From contig JAPKMW010000040.1 of the NCBI GenBank assembly GCA_026645575.1, positions 24,298 to 88,297 of the forward strand: a DNA stretch of 64,000 bases, given 5' to 3'. Below, piece after piece: positions 45,530 to 56,650 of this stretch; positions within the stretch are counted from its first letter, which is position 1, and the number at the start of each line of letters is the position of its first letter. The position numbers and the translations under genes were made by a program. The notes under the pieces are model-generated. The model made no database searches and was not told the origin of the DNA. It saw only the letters and a list, made by a program, of their open reading frames with translations. This stretch comes from Caldilineaceae bacterium. GTDB taxonomy: Bacteria > Chloroflexota > Anaerolineae > Caldilineales > Caldilineaceae.

Positions 45530-47049
45530 GTTATTTTTTCCGCCGTCCGCAACGCCATCGCTGCAATCGTCAACGCGGGGTTCATGGCGGAGGAGGAGGG
45601 GAAGAAGGATGAATCGACGATATAGAGATTTTCGACATCATAGGTGCGCAAGGTTGGATCGAGGACGGCGGTGGCGGGATCGTCGCCCATGCGCGCTGTG
45701 CCACACTGGTGGGAGTTGGTGGCGATGCCCATGCGCTTGATGAACGTGAATTGGTAGCCGGCGGCGCGCAACATCTGGCGGGAGGCGTCGATCAACCGCT
45801 GGTGGGCCACCAGATTGTTGGGCTGCCAGTGGACGCGTGGCTTGCCATTCGACCCCATTTCAATGCGATTGTTGGGGTCGGGCAGGTCTTCCGACATGAC
45901 CCACCAATCGACGCTGCGGTCAGCCATCATCTGCAACAAGGGGCGCGGCACCAGTGGCTGGGCGGCGGTGAGCATCCCCGCTTGCAACTTGCCCAATGCC
46001 TGAATGTTGCCCATTGGATAGTTAAAGTTGGGTCCCTTGAAGTAAAAATCGTTGATGGCAATGGTCTTTTGGAAAACGGTCGGGTTGACCCGCAACGGCG
46101 CCACGCCCATCAATGCCGTGTTGTTATGCACCATATAGTTGCGCCCCACCATGCCCGACGAATTCGCCAGCCCGTTGGGGTGCTTGTCGTTGGCCGATTG
46201 AAAGAGAAGCATGGCCGTATTGGTCGCACCACAGGCAACAACCACCGTATCAGCCGATACAATCTCTAAATCTCCCAATCGTTCGACTGAGCGCTCACGA
46301 CGAAGTCTCTCAATCTCCACCCCCACTACACGCCGCCCCGTCTCGTCAGTGATCAACTTTTTAACGAGCGTCTTTGTCCACAGGGTAATATTGCCGCTTT
46401 GTAACGCCGGGCGCACAAAACAGACATCGGCGTCGCTTTTCGCCAGTACTTGGCAGGGAAAACCATCACAGGTTTTGCAACGGATACAGGCACCATTCTC
46501 GCTCAAATCGATGCCCATCGGGTAGTGGAAGGGATGCAAGCCTTGCTGACGCAACCGCTGCGCCAAATCCTCAATATAGGGTTCATGCGGCACAGCCGGA
46601 AAGGGATAGGGGCCGGAGCGGGGCGGTTCGGTCGGATCTTCCCCAGGGGTGCCATGAACGCGCAGATGCTTTTCCGCTTCGGTGTAGTACGGTTCCAACT
46701 CGGCATAGCTAACCGGCCAGGCCGGCGACGTGCCGCCTTCATGTTCCAGCGCGCCGAAATCTTCCTGGCGCAGACGGGGCAACGCCGCGCCATACATTTT
46801 GGTGTTGCCGCCGACAAAGTAGTGCATCCCCGGATGAAAGGCTGTGCCGTCGGCGCTGTACCACGCTTCGGGTGTCTTATAGCGGTTTTGGTCAAAGACG
46901 GCGACCGGCTGCCAGTTCTGGGCTTCCTGGGGTAGATAATCGCCCCGTTCGATCAACAGCACCCGCGCCCCACTGTTGCGCAAGCCAAAGGCCAACGCGC
47001 CCCCACCCATCCCGCTGCCGATGATGATGATGTCGAAGTGAGTTGACAT
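45520..47049 (-). CDS. GMC-family FAD oxidoreductase with Cys cluster
   Basis: 509 residues. The FAD-binding opening is DIIIIGSGMGGGALAFGL; the GMC signature is GGNTKMYGAALPRLR; active-site His and Asn are in HQCGTARMG and SAMNPALTIAAMAL. An unusual CIRCKTCDGFPC cluster (residues ~195-206) could hold an iron-sulfur centre or disulfides. GMC enzymes oxidise sugars, alcohols or polyols. No signal peptide. It precedes an HbpS-like gene and follows two dehydrogenases on the same strand. The C-terminal ITGY-stop is encoded by repeat F. Confidence 0.9.
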   Translation of the reverse strand: MSTHFDIIIIGSGMGGGALAFGLRNSGARVLLIERGDYLPQEAQNWQPVAVFDQNRYKTPEAWYSADGTAFHPGMHYFVGGNTKMYGAALPRLRQEDFGALEHEGGTSPAWPVSYAELEPYYTEAEKHLRVHGTPGEDPTEPPRSGPYPFPAVPHEPYIEDLAQRLRQQGLHPFHYPMGIDLSENGACIRCKTCDGFPCQVLAKSDADVCFVRPALQSGNITLWTKTLVKKLITDETGRRVVGVEIERLRRERSVERLGDLEIVSADTVVVACGATNTAMLLFQSANDKHPNGLANSSGMVGRNYMVHNNTALMGVAPLRVNPTVFQKTIAINDFYFKGPNFNYPMGNIQALGKLQAGMLTAAQPLVPRPLLQMMADRSVDWWVMSEDLPDPNNRIEMGSNGKPRVHWQPNNLVAHQRLIDASRQMLRAAGYQFTFIKRMGIATNSHQCGTARMGDDPATAVLDPTLRTYDVENLYIVDSSFFPSSSAMNPALTIAAMALRTAEKITGY

Positions 47050-47072
47050 GGAGTCCCTCCTGGAAAATTGTT

Positions 47073-47105
47073 CGGCGTGCTACGTGTTGCGTGTTGCGTG
47101 AACCA
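47073..47105. repeat. Short iterated-word spacer J
   Basis: GCTACGTGTTGCGTGTTGCG repeats a GTGTTGC word in the gap between the GMC and Gfo/Idh/MocA genes. No clear inverse arm is seen. Confidence 0.5.
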
Positions 47106-47137
47106 TAATGCTACTAGCGGTTGTTGATGGCTGCCGT

Positions 47138-48277
47138 TTAGTTGATGGCGACCGTCACCCAACCACCAGCTAGCGCCGATTCTTCTGCCGCGGCCATGAC
47201 CGCTTGGATGTGCAGACCATCGGCCAGGCTGGGCGCGGCGGGTTTGTCATCCCAGAGGGCGCGACAGAATTGGTAGAGACCTTCGGCGTGGGAACGATTG
47301 AAACCGGGGGCCATCGTCCAGTCAGGGGACTTGGCGCCGGCATAGCGCCCCCCGGCCTCGATCTTCTTAAAACCGCGCAGCCCGCCAAAGGGCGATTCAG
47401 CGTCACGCACGTCGTAGATTTCGAGCCAGGCGGGGTCGGCGGCGCTAAAGCGGATGGCGCCCTTTTCGCCAAAGAGTTCGATCACCAGTTCATTGGTAAA
47501 GCCGGTGCCCATGCGTGAGATCTCGACCAACCCCGGCGTGCCGTCGGTCAAACGGGCGTGTAAAAGCGCAATGTCATCGACATCGACGGCCACTTTTTCC
47601 GCGGCGCCGGCGGCCACCGGGCGTTCCTTGATCAAGGTATCCATCAACGCTTGCACCGAGCCGAATGGTCCCAGCAGCATGTGGAGCATATCCAGTACAT
47701 GCGATCCCAGGTCAAAGAGGGCGCCGCCGCCGGCGATTTCCCGCTTCTGTCGCCAGGAGATCGGCTTGTTGGGGTCGATATAGCTGGCGCGATAGTAACG
47801 TCCGCGGAAGGAAAAGAGCTTGCCCAGGAAACCGGCGTCGATCAACTGGCGGGCGCGACTGAGGGCTGGAAAGAAGCGCAGGTTAAAGGTCATCTGCGTC
47901 TTGACGCCGGCCGCCTCCGCCGCGGCCACCATGCGTCGCCCCTCTGCCACGTTCATCGCCAGCGGTTTTTCACAGTAGATATGTTTCCCCGCCCCCGCCG
48001 CCGCCACCACGATCTCGGCGTGAGAATGGTTGGGTGTTGTCACATCGACAAAGTCAATGTCCGGTCGCGCCAACAACTCGCGATAATCAGCCGTCCAGAA
48101 GCCGCAGCCGATCTCTTGCGCCGCCTTTTGCGCCGTTTCGGGTCGCGTGGTGGCGACGCCGACAATTTGGACGGCGTCGGCGGGTAAGCCATAGAGAAAC
48201 GGAATATCGCGCAATCCCATCGCATGGACACGTCCAATGCCGCCGTAGCCAATCAAACCAACACGAATAGGTTTCAC
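47138..48277 (-). CDS. Gfo/Idh/MocA-family dehydrogenase
   Basis: 379 residues. The NAD(P) fold is RVGLIGYGGIGRVHAMGL and the family catalytic Lys lies in IYCEKPLAMNVAEG. The C-terminal domain contains SWRQKREIAGGGALFDLGSH, the substrate-binding strand with Asp and His. Members oxidise inositol, glucose, glucose-fructose or other sugars. The GTG start at 48277 follows an AGGAG site; the longer frame would read into a palindromic repeat. Together with the Zn-dehydrogenase, Rpe-like epimerase and GMC enzyme it suggests a serial sugar-oxidation route. Confidence 0.9.
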   Translation of the reverse strand: MKPIRVGLIGYGGIGRVHAMGLRDIPFLYGLPADAVQIVGVATTRPETAQKAAQEIGCGFWTADYRELLARPDIDFVDVTTPNHSHAEIVVAAAGAGKHIYCEKPLAMNVAEGRRMVAAAEAAGVKTQMTFNLRFFPALSRARQLIDAGFLGKLFSFRGRYYRASYIDPNKPISWRQKREIAGGGALFDLGSHVLDMLHMLLGPFGSVQALMDTLIKERPVAAGAAEKVAVDVDDIALLHARLTDGTPGLVEISRMGTGFTNELVIELFGEKGAIRFSAADPAWLEIYDVRDAESPFGGLRGFKKIEAGGRYAGAKSPDWTMAPGFNRSHAEGLYQFCRALWDDKPAAPSLADGLHIQAVMAAAEESALAGGWVTVAIN

Positions 48278-48308
48278 GGGTATACTCCTTATTGCCGTAA
48301 ACAGATCC

Positions 48309-48424
48309 AGTCGCGTAGCGACGACTGACGGTAGACGAGGGTTTGAACCCTCGTTGTTGTGTGGCACGCAAACCAAACCAGCCTTGAAAGGCTGGTCTAC
48401 CTTCAGCCGCCGCTACGCGGCTAT
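48309..48424. repeat. Pair of inverted palindromic modules
   Basis: A module of about 47 bp, AGTCGCGTAGCGACGACTGA then GGTAGACGAGGG and GAACCCTCG (48309-48355), faces a diverged inverted copy (48377-48424) containing AGCCTTGAAAGGCT and GCCGCCGCTACGCGGC. Each arm itself holds two small hairpins. The element ends about 1 bp from the stop codon of the Rpe-like gene on the minus strand. Confidence 0.8.
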
Positions 48425-48425
48425 G

Positions 48426-49226
48426 TTATTTTCGCAATTTGCCGTCGGCCGTGCGATATTTATCGCTCGCCTCATCCATCACCGCTCGCAGCCGTTGCAC
48501 AGCGGCCGTGATCTCACCCGTTCCCGGCTTGAGCTTGCCCTCTTTGCCCTTCAGCAACGGCGAGGAAAATTCACCGACGGTCATGCCGGTGGCGATAAAG
48601 TCGCCCACATTGTTAGCATTCAGACCGCCGTCTTCCATCAGTTCAATGCGATCTTCCATGCCCGCCTCGGCAATCATATCATGGAGTTTGCGCATGGTGG
48701 TGTACATAATATCATCCAGCGCATGGGGACTGCGACCGGCGGTCGGCTTGACCCAGAAGGGGGCGCGACACTCATATTCGATGATGTCGATATAGGGGTG
48801 AATGTACTGCTCAAAGGCCGTGGTCGGCACACCTTGCCAGGCCCAAACGCCGACCTTGAGATCGAGTTTTTCCTTGATATAGGTGATACTCTGGAAAATG
48901 GTTTCCTGGGTGGTTTCAATGGGGAGGCTAATCAGCTTGACGCCCAGGTCTTTGAGTTGGTTGAAGACATCAAAGTTGGGGCGGACCATCTGCAACTGCG
49001 CCTCGACCTCTAGGCTAGTGCTGAGGCAGGTCGCTTCGATAATATCAAAGCCGCCACGGGGCATGTTAAAATCCATATACTTACCGTCGCGCACTTCGAT
49101 GTGGATCCAATCGACGCCGGCTGCTTCCAATTCCTGCACCGTCTCGCCCAACCAGCGATAATCCGCCCAGAAAAGCCCCGCCGCCATTTTACATTTTTGT
49201 TGAACTTTGCCAATCGTATTGCTCAT
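48426..49226 (-). CDS. Ribulose-phosphate 3-epimerase-like TIM-barrel protein
   Basis: 266 residues, longer than classical Rpe (~220). AAGLFWADYRWLGETVQELE corresponds to the Rpe start SILSADFxxL; VDWIHIEVRDGKYMDFNMPR to the metal-binding WxHxDVMDG segment, with His and Asp kept but Met replaced by Arg; and DRIELMEDGGLNANNVGDFI to the phosphate-loop DGGI..N. This supports a sugar-phosphate epimerase acting on a different ketose phosphate (allulose- or tagatose-type), not standard Rpe. ATG 49226 (MSNTIGK) is chosen. Co-directional with the Zn-dehydrogenase upstream. Confidence 0.75.
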   Translation of the reverse strand: MSNTIGKVQQKCKMAAGLFWADYRWLGETVQELEAAGVDWIHIEVRDGKYMDFNMPRGGFDIIEATCLSTSLEVEAQLQMVRPNFDVFNQLKDLGVKLISLPIETTQETIFQSITYIKEKLDLKVGVWAWQGVPTTAFEQYIHPYIDIIEYECRAPFWVKPTAGRSPHALDDIMYTTMRKLHDMIAEAGMEDRIELMEDGGLNANNVGDFIATGMTVGEFSSPLLKGKEGKLKPGTGEITAAVQRLRAVMDEASDKYRTADGKLRK

Positions 49227-49270
49227 TTTTCGCTCACTTTCATTCGTTTGTTTTGTAATTCGTGACCACA

Positions 49271-49350
49271 AACCCCACCCTAACCCTCCCCAGTTTGGGG
49301 AGGGAACTGTCACGGCTCCTCCCCAAAACTGGGGGAGGCTGGGAGGGGGT
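49271..49350. repeat. CCCTCCCC-type inverted repeat
   Basis: AACCCCACCCTAACCCTCCC ... GTTTGGGGAGGG pairs with a second arm CTCCTCCCCAAAACTGGGGG ... GGGAGGGGGT, forming stacked hairpins. On the minus strand it begins 5 bp after the TAA of the Zn-dehydrogenase. Similar CCCTCCCC words occur widely in bacterial intergenic DNA. Confidence 0.8.
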
Positions 49351-49355
49351 GCGCT

Positions 49356-50363
49356 TTACATCTCAATCAAAACCTTCATCGCCTGTTGCGTGCGCATCAA
49401 CTCGACGCCGTGGGCCAGTTCGCTGAGGGGCAGCCGGTGAGTAACGAGAACCGACGGCTGAATGCGCCGGCTTTCTAACAGTTGAATGGTCTGGGCAAAG
49501 GGGTGGAGACCGACAAAGGCGCCATGCACCGTGAGATCATAGCGGGTGATTGTATATTGATTAACCGGCGGGTTGTCATGGGGACGCAGGCCGAAGAGGA
49601 TGATCTGCCCACCACGACGTGCGGACTTAACCGCTGTCTCAATTTGGTTGCCTACGGCATCGACCACAATGTCAGCACCCAGTTCAGTCATCGCTTTGAT
49701 CGTTTTGGCGGCGTCTTTTTGCTGTACATTAATCGCCTCGACGCCGATCTCCTGGGCAAATTCCAGGCGGTAGGGCGCGACATCGGCAACAATGACGCGG
49801 CCGGCCCCCAGCGTGCGGTAGTGCAGCGCAAAGAGCAACCCCATTGGCCCGCCGCCAATGATGAGAACGGTGTCACCGGCTTGGATCGGCGCCCGCTTTA
49901 CCGCGCCGACCACACAGGAGAGCGGCTCAAAAAAGGCGGCATCATCGCGTGGCACGCTGGGACTGATCTTGTAGAGCGCCCGCTCCGGCGCCAGCAAGTA
50001 AGGGGCGAAGGCGCCGTCAACCGTGGTGCCGATGGTCTGATAGTTGGTGCATTGATTGTCCAAACCACGCCGACAATAGGCGCAGCGGCCACAGGTGAGC
50101 CGTGGTGCGATCACCACGCGGTCGCCTGGTTGCAGCCCGGTTACGCTGCCGCCGATGGCCTCTACCGTGCCAATCCCTTCGTGACCGATCACAATGCCGG
50201 TGTTGGCTTTGTGCGCTGGCGGCACGGCCAGAATGTTGAGATCGGTGCCGCAGATGCCACAGGCGTCAATTTTGACCAGCACATCTTGCAGCGCTTGCGG
50301 TTGCAGCACCGGGCGCTCTTCATAGTTGAGGAGCCCATTGCCCTGAAAAATCGGAACTCGCAT
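49356..50363 (-). CDS. Zinc-dependent sugar/polyol dehydrogenase
   Basis: 335 residues. Catalytic zinc residues in ACGICGTDLNIL and GHEGIGTVEAIGG; structural zinc in CGRCAYCRRGLDNQC; NAD fold in TVLIIGGGPMGLLFALHYR. It matches the sorbitol/threonine dehydrogenase branch of the medium-chain family, suited to oxidising a polyol or sugar alcohol. It is encoded 10 bp after the SorC regulator and should be co-transcribed with it. Substrate not determined. Confidence 0.9.
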   Translation of the reverse strand: MRVPIFQGNGLLNYEERPVLQPQALQDVLVKIDACGICGTDLNILAVPPAHKANTGIVIGHEGIGTVEAIGGSVTGLQPGDRVVIAPRLTCGRCAYCRRGLDNQCTNYQTIGTTVDGAFAPYLLAPERALYKISPSVPRDDAAFFEPLSCVVGAVKRAPIQAGDTVLIIGGGPMGLLFALHYRTLGAGRVIVADVAPYRLEFAQEIGVEAINVQQKDAAKTIKAMTELGADIVVDAVGNQIETAVKSARRGGQIILFGLRPHDNPPVNQYTITRYDLTVHGAFVGLHPFAQTIQLLESRRIQPSVLVTHRLPLSELAHGVELMRTQQAMKVLIEM

Positions 50364-50373
50364 AGTTTTCCCT

Positions 50374-51336
50374 TTATCCCTTGTCGCTCTCTAGCGCAAG
50401 CACGGCCTGCGCCGTCTCATCATCGGTGCATAACACATCAACGGCGCTCGTTCGCAACGCTCCCAAGATGGCCGCGGCCTTGGGTAGCCCAGCCGCCACA
50501 GCAATGGTCAACCCAATCCGTTGCATCTCATGAAGCTGGAGACCGATCACCCGTTGATTCCAGGTATGATCCAATAAGTGGCCGTTAGCCGTAAAGACCT
50601 GCCCGCCCATATCACCGACCGCGCCTTCGGCTTGCATGGCGTTCATCTCTTCCGCTGTGATCAAGCCAGCCTTGACAAAACTGGACAGGGTCGGATCAAG
50701 GTTGCCGATGCCCAACAAAGCCACCTGCGCCGATTGGGCGAGGGTTAAGACCCGTTGAATATCGCGTTGACGACGGAGAATGGCAGCGGCTTCAGCGTTG
50801 TCGGCCATGCCGGGGGCGGCAAGATAGGTCACTTCGCCACCGAGCTTTTGCGCCAACAGACGGGCCAGGGTGGCGCTATCCAAACTTTGTTGGGCAAGGG
50901 CCATGCTGCCCAACGCCTGCACCACCTGCACTTTGGCCTGAAAACCGGGACGGATGGCGTTGATCGCCTCGTAGGTCGAGCGGCCCAAACAAACGGTGAG
51001 CGTCATGCCATCTTTGAGGATCTGTTCCAGATAGCGCGCCGCCAGCGCGCCTAACCGTTGCAAGGTATGTTGGAGATCCTGGGGGTTGGCGCGAAAAACC
51101 AGCGCCTCTTGCAAACCAAAGCGTTGGCAGAGCGCCCGTTCCAGTTCCTGATCGCGTTGGAGCGGCCAGTTGATGGTAAATTGAATCACCCCCTCCTGGC
51201 GCGCCTGCTTGAGCAGCCGATAGATCTTGACGCGCGATAAGCCCAGTTGCGTTGCAATGGCATCTTGGGTTAGTTCCTCACTGTAATAGAGCGAGGCGAC
51301 TTGCGCAAGCAATTCTTGATGGGCAGCATCCAGCAT
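50374..51336 (-). CDS. SorC/DeoR-family sugar-binding transcriptional regulator
   Basis: 320 residues. N-terminal helix-turn-helix LTQDAIATQLGLSRVKIYRL, followed by a sugar-phosphate-binding domain with LTVCLGRSTYEAI, VTYLAAPGMADN and VALLGIGNLDP, as in DeoR, SorC and CggR effector domains. Downstream genes (dehydrogenases, epimerase, kinase) and a divergent E1 gene flank a promoter with four TGTGCAAATGCACA-like sites, so it probably controls both directions. The effector may be a phosphorylated sugar intermediate. Confidence 0.9.
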   Translation of the reverse strand: MLDAAHQELLAQVASLYYSEELTQDAIATQLGLSRVKIYRLLKQARQEGVIQFTINWPLQRDQELERALCQRFGLQEALVFRANPQDLQHTLQRLGALAARYLEQILKDGMTLTVCLGRSTYEAINAIRPGFQAKVQVVQALGSMALAQQSLDSATLARLLAQKLGGEVTYLAAPGMADNAEAAAILRRQRDIQRVLTLAQSAQVALLGIGNLDPTLSSFVKAGLITAEEMNAMQAEGAVGDMGGQVFTANGHLLDHTWNQRVIGLQLHEMQRIGLTIAVAAGLPKAAAILGALRTSAVDVLCTDDETAQAVLALESDKG

Positions 51337-51345
51337 GAGTGATCC

Positions 51346-51458
51346 TGTGCAAATGCACGATTAGCGAACATTTGCACAAATTGTAGGCCAAGTTGATTCC
51401 TTTGTCAAACTATGCTATGCTATTGTGTACAAATGCTCACAAGCTGTGCAAATGCACA
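51346..51458. promoter_or_regulatory. Cluster of SorC-type operators in the divergent promoter
   Basis: Four related sites: TGTGCAAATGCACG (51346-51359), AACATTTGCACAAA (51367-51380, opposite orientation), GTGTACAAATGCTCAC (51425-51440) and TGTGCAAATGCACA (51445-51458, near-palindromic). They lie between the SorC regulator and the divergent E1 dehydrogenase, spaced as two pairs, as expected for a tetrameric SorC/DeoR protein. The remaining bases of the 276-bp gap hold the family-2 dyad. Confidence 0.8.
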
Positions 51459-51485
51459 GAGTTTTTCTCGGCTCAACTGAAACGT

Positions 51486-51571
51486 AGGGGCTTGCCAATC
51501 ATCTTCCGGGAAGGTCGGTTCGGTCAACAGGATGGTCCGGTCAAACCTTCCCGGAAGATTGCATGATCAAC
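51486..51571. repeat. Dyad element, family 2, copy 2
   Basis: AGGGGCTTGCCAATCATCTT leads into the core TCTTCCGGGAAGG; the inverse core CCTTCCCGGAAGATT follows about 30 bp later. Core, spacer length and outer left arm match, in inverse orientation, the element at 27581-27661. It lies within 45 bp of the E1 start codon. Confidence 0.85.
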
Positions 51572-51612
51572 CTCTGGGGTTGCGGTTGACCCGTTTTTCT
51601 AGGATAAAGGTT

Positions 51613-54087
<2,475 letters not shown>

Positions 54088-54152
54088 GGTATGGTCGCCG
54101 CAGCGGTGAAAGTGCGCTGGGTAAGGTCTCTTCCGCAACCCCTGTAGGAACA

Positions 54153-54980
54153 CTAGAGCCGACGGTAGCCCAGTTCGGTTTCGCCGCTGGCAACCATCAC
54201 CGTGTTCATAAACAGTTGGCCCTGACGCACGGTGCCGATGGCAAAGCCGGAGCCGTCCACCATACGAAAATTTTTCTGGACACCAGGATCAATCGTATAG
54301 AGTACAGCGGGGGTGGTAAAAGCGATGGTGTTAGCGAAGCGGGCAACATGGTTATAATGAATGTGACCGCTCAGAATGCCAAGTACATTGGAATGCTTGG
54401 CCACAACGGCGGCTAAGGCGTCGGCATTGTGCAGCCCAAGCGGCTCCAGTAGTGCGACAGTGCTGCTTACCGGCGGATGATGGAGCGCGAGCAGATGCCC
54501 AATCGCTACGGGTTTGGCTAATTCATCAGCTAACCAGGCCAACTGGGTCTCGTCAAGATAGCCATGCACCTGATTTGGCACATGGCTATCGAGCATAATC
54601 ACATTGACGCCATTGATGAGCGTGCTATGGTAATAGGGGTACGGTTCAGCCATAACCGCTTCGCCCAGGATCAACTGGCGAAAGGGAGACCGCGCATCAT
54701 GGTTGCCCATTCCCAGTAGCACCGGTGCGCCAAAGCTTTGTAATTCCGGCAGCAGCCGGTTGAGGGTATGATACTCGGCGGCTTGCCCGTTGTTGACTAG
54801 ATCGCCAGTGATGAGGATAAAAGCGGGGGTCAGTTCTGTAGCGCGCAGGCGCTCCAACACAGCACGTAACCGTTGGGTTGGGTAGTGGCCGTTGACTGGC
54901 TCATCATCGCTTGCGACGAGATGGAGATCGGTGAGATGGATGAAGGTGAAATCGGTGGCGCCCGCGCTCAAGCCGGCCAT
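54153..54980 (-). CDS. Metallophosphoesterase, CpdA/calcineurin type
   Basis: 275 residues. Dinuclear metal motifs are in order: FIHLTDLHLV, ITGDLVNNG, LGMGNHDAR and LSGHIHYNH with HLLALHHPP between. This is the class III cyclic-nucleotide phosphodiesterase/phosphoesterase pattern; substrate (cAMP or phosphodiesters) is not certain. ATG 54980 (MAGLSAGAT) follows AAAGGAG by 10 bp. Converges on the E1 gene with a 65-bp gap. Confidence 0.85.
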   Translation of the reverse strand: MAGLSAGATDFTFIHLTDLHLVASDDEPVNGHYPTQRLRAVLERLRATELTPAFILITGDLVNNGQAAEYHTLNRLLPELQSFGAPVLLGMGNHDARSPFRQLILGEAVMAEPYPYYHSTLINGVNVIMLDSHVPNQVHGYLDETQLAWLADELAKPVAIGHLLALHHPPVSSTVALLEPLGLHNADALAAVVAKHSNVLGILSGHIHYNHVARFANTIAFTTPAVLYTIDPGVQKNFRMVDGSGFAIGTVRQGQLFMNTVMVASGETELGYRRL

Positions 54981-55249
54981 AAATGCGTACTCCTTTGTTG
55001 CTTGCCAGGTTGAATGATCAGTCACAATGACCCAACTTGAGCCATCGATAAAACATCATATCAAGTCATATCCGTAACATCAAATTCAGATTGCTGAAAC
55101 GCTATGCTTATGCCTATAATAGGATAAACGTTAGCCAGTCCCTCGATGGATTGTCACGACCTTCGTAATCGTCCAGAAATAATTTCACGCTCTGTGCAAA
55201 TCGGCAAGTTATTTTTGGATGATGACTAGCAAACTGGAGGCATTTTTGC

Positions 55250-56644
55250 ATGACCGCTCTCGCCCTGGCAACCCTTATGGACGTTGCCCAACAAATCCAA
55301 GCGCGTACACTCTCACCGGTCGAATTGACGCGCCAGATGCTCGACCGCATTGACGCACTCGACCAGCGTTTTCATAGTTATGTTACGGTGTTGGCCGACC
55401 GAGCGCTGGCCCAAGCCGTCGCCGCCGAAGCGGAAATTGCCGGTGGTCACTATCGCGGCCCGCTTCATGGTATCCCGTTGGCGGTGAAGGATCTCTGCTT
55501 CATGAAAGACACCGTCACCACCTGTGGCTCCCAAATGTTGACAGAATGGCGGCCTGACCAGAATGCCACTGCGCTCTGGAAACTGCAACAGGCCGGCGCC
55601 ATCATCCTGGGCAAGCTGCACCTGACCGAGTTTGCCCTGCGCTGGCACCATCCTTACCGCCCGATTCCGCTCAACCCGTGGGGCGAAGGGCGCTGGCCGG
55701 GCGTCTCCTCCAGCGGCTCCGGCGTGGCGACGGCAGCGGGTCTCTGCTTTGGCGCCATTGGCACCGACACCGGCGGCTCGATCCGCTTCCCGGCGGCCTC
55801 CTGTGGCACCGTGGGCTTGAAACCGACCTACGGACGCGTCAGTCGCGCCGGGGTCTTTCCGTTGGCGGCGTCGCTCGATCATATTGGCCCCTTGACGCGC
55901 AGTGTGGCTGATGCCGCCGCCATGTTGCAAGCCATGGCCGGCCCCGACCCGCTCGATCCCACCGCCAGTCGCCGGCCTGTGCCCGATTACCTGGCGGCGT
56001 TGGCGCAAGGCGTCGCCGGGGTGCGCATTGGCGTCGATGAACGTTACATCACCGAAGGCGTCCACCCCGATGTCAGCGCGGCCGTCAAGGAAGCGGTGCG
56101 GGTGTTGGCCGAATTGGGCGCCCACATTGTCGCCGTGACGGTGCCGGAGCCAGACATGCCGACCACCACCCAAGCCTGGCTCACCCTCACCGGCGCCGAC
56201 GCCCTGGTCGCCCATGAGGGGATGTACCCCGAACGCGCCGCCGACTATGGCCCCTTCCGCGAACTGCTCGACAACACGGCCAAATTGCGGGCGCAAGACT
56301 ATGCCAAAGCCCACGCCCTGCGCGAAACCTTCGCCGCCCAGTTTGACCCGCTCTTTGAACAAATGGATCTGCTGCTCTGCCCCACCATGCCCACCACGGC
56401 GCCAATGATGGATACGCAAGGCAACGCCATTATCCAAGAGGGCTACGTTCGCACCCGTTACACCTACGTCTTCAATTTCAGCCGCAACCCGACGCTCTCC
56501 CTGCCCTGTGGTTTGGATAGCAATGGCTTACCGATCAGCCTACAACTGGTAGGACGCCACTTTGAAGAAGACCTTCTCTGTCGCGTCGGTCATGCCTATG
56601 AACAGGCCACGCCCTGGCACAGTCAACGTCCGCCGTTATTGTGA
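55250..56644 (+). CDS. Amidase-signature-family amidase
   Basis: 464 residues. The Ser-cisSer-Lys triad is visible: Lys in PLAVKDLCF (~78), cis-Ser in GVSSSGSGVATAAG (~153) and nucleophile Ser in GTDTGGSIRFPAASCG (~176). Members hydrolyse amides, including GatA of the tRNA amidotransferase; the absence of gatB/gatC nearby and the sequence GKLHLTEFALRWHHP argue for a stand-alone amidase. ATG 55250 follows GGAGG by 9 bp. A MITE-like palindrome begins 6 bp after its TGA. Confidence 0.88.
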   Translation: MTALALATLMDVAQQIQARTLSPVELTRQMLDRIDALDQRFHSYVTVLADRALAQAVAAEAEIAGGHYRGPLHGIPLAVKDLCFMKDTVTTCGSQMLTEWRPDQNATALWKLQQAGAIILGKLHLTEFALRWHHPYRPIPLNPWGEGRWPGVSSSGSGVATAAGLCFGAIGTDTGGSIRFPAASCGTVGLKPTYGRVSRAGVFPLAASLDHIGPLTRSVADAAAMLQAMAGPDPLDPTASRRPVPDYLAALAQGVAGVRIGVDERYITEGVHPDVSAAVKEAVRVLAELGAHIVAVTVPEPDMPTTTQAWLTLTGADALVAHEGMYPERAADYGPFRELLDNTAKLRAQDYAKAHALRETFAAQFDPLFEQMDLLLCPTMPTTAPMMDTQGNAIIQEGYVRTRYTYVFNFSRNPTLSLPCGLDSNGLPISLQLVGRHFEEDLLCRVGHAYEQATPWHSQRPPLL

Positions 56645-56650
56645 ATGCAA

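Noticed and set aside
48426..49226. Ordinary ribulose-phosphate 3-epimerase (rpe)
   Set aside because: Longer than Rpe and with changed residues in the metal-binding segment, so only a family-level call is justified.
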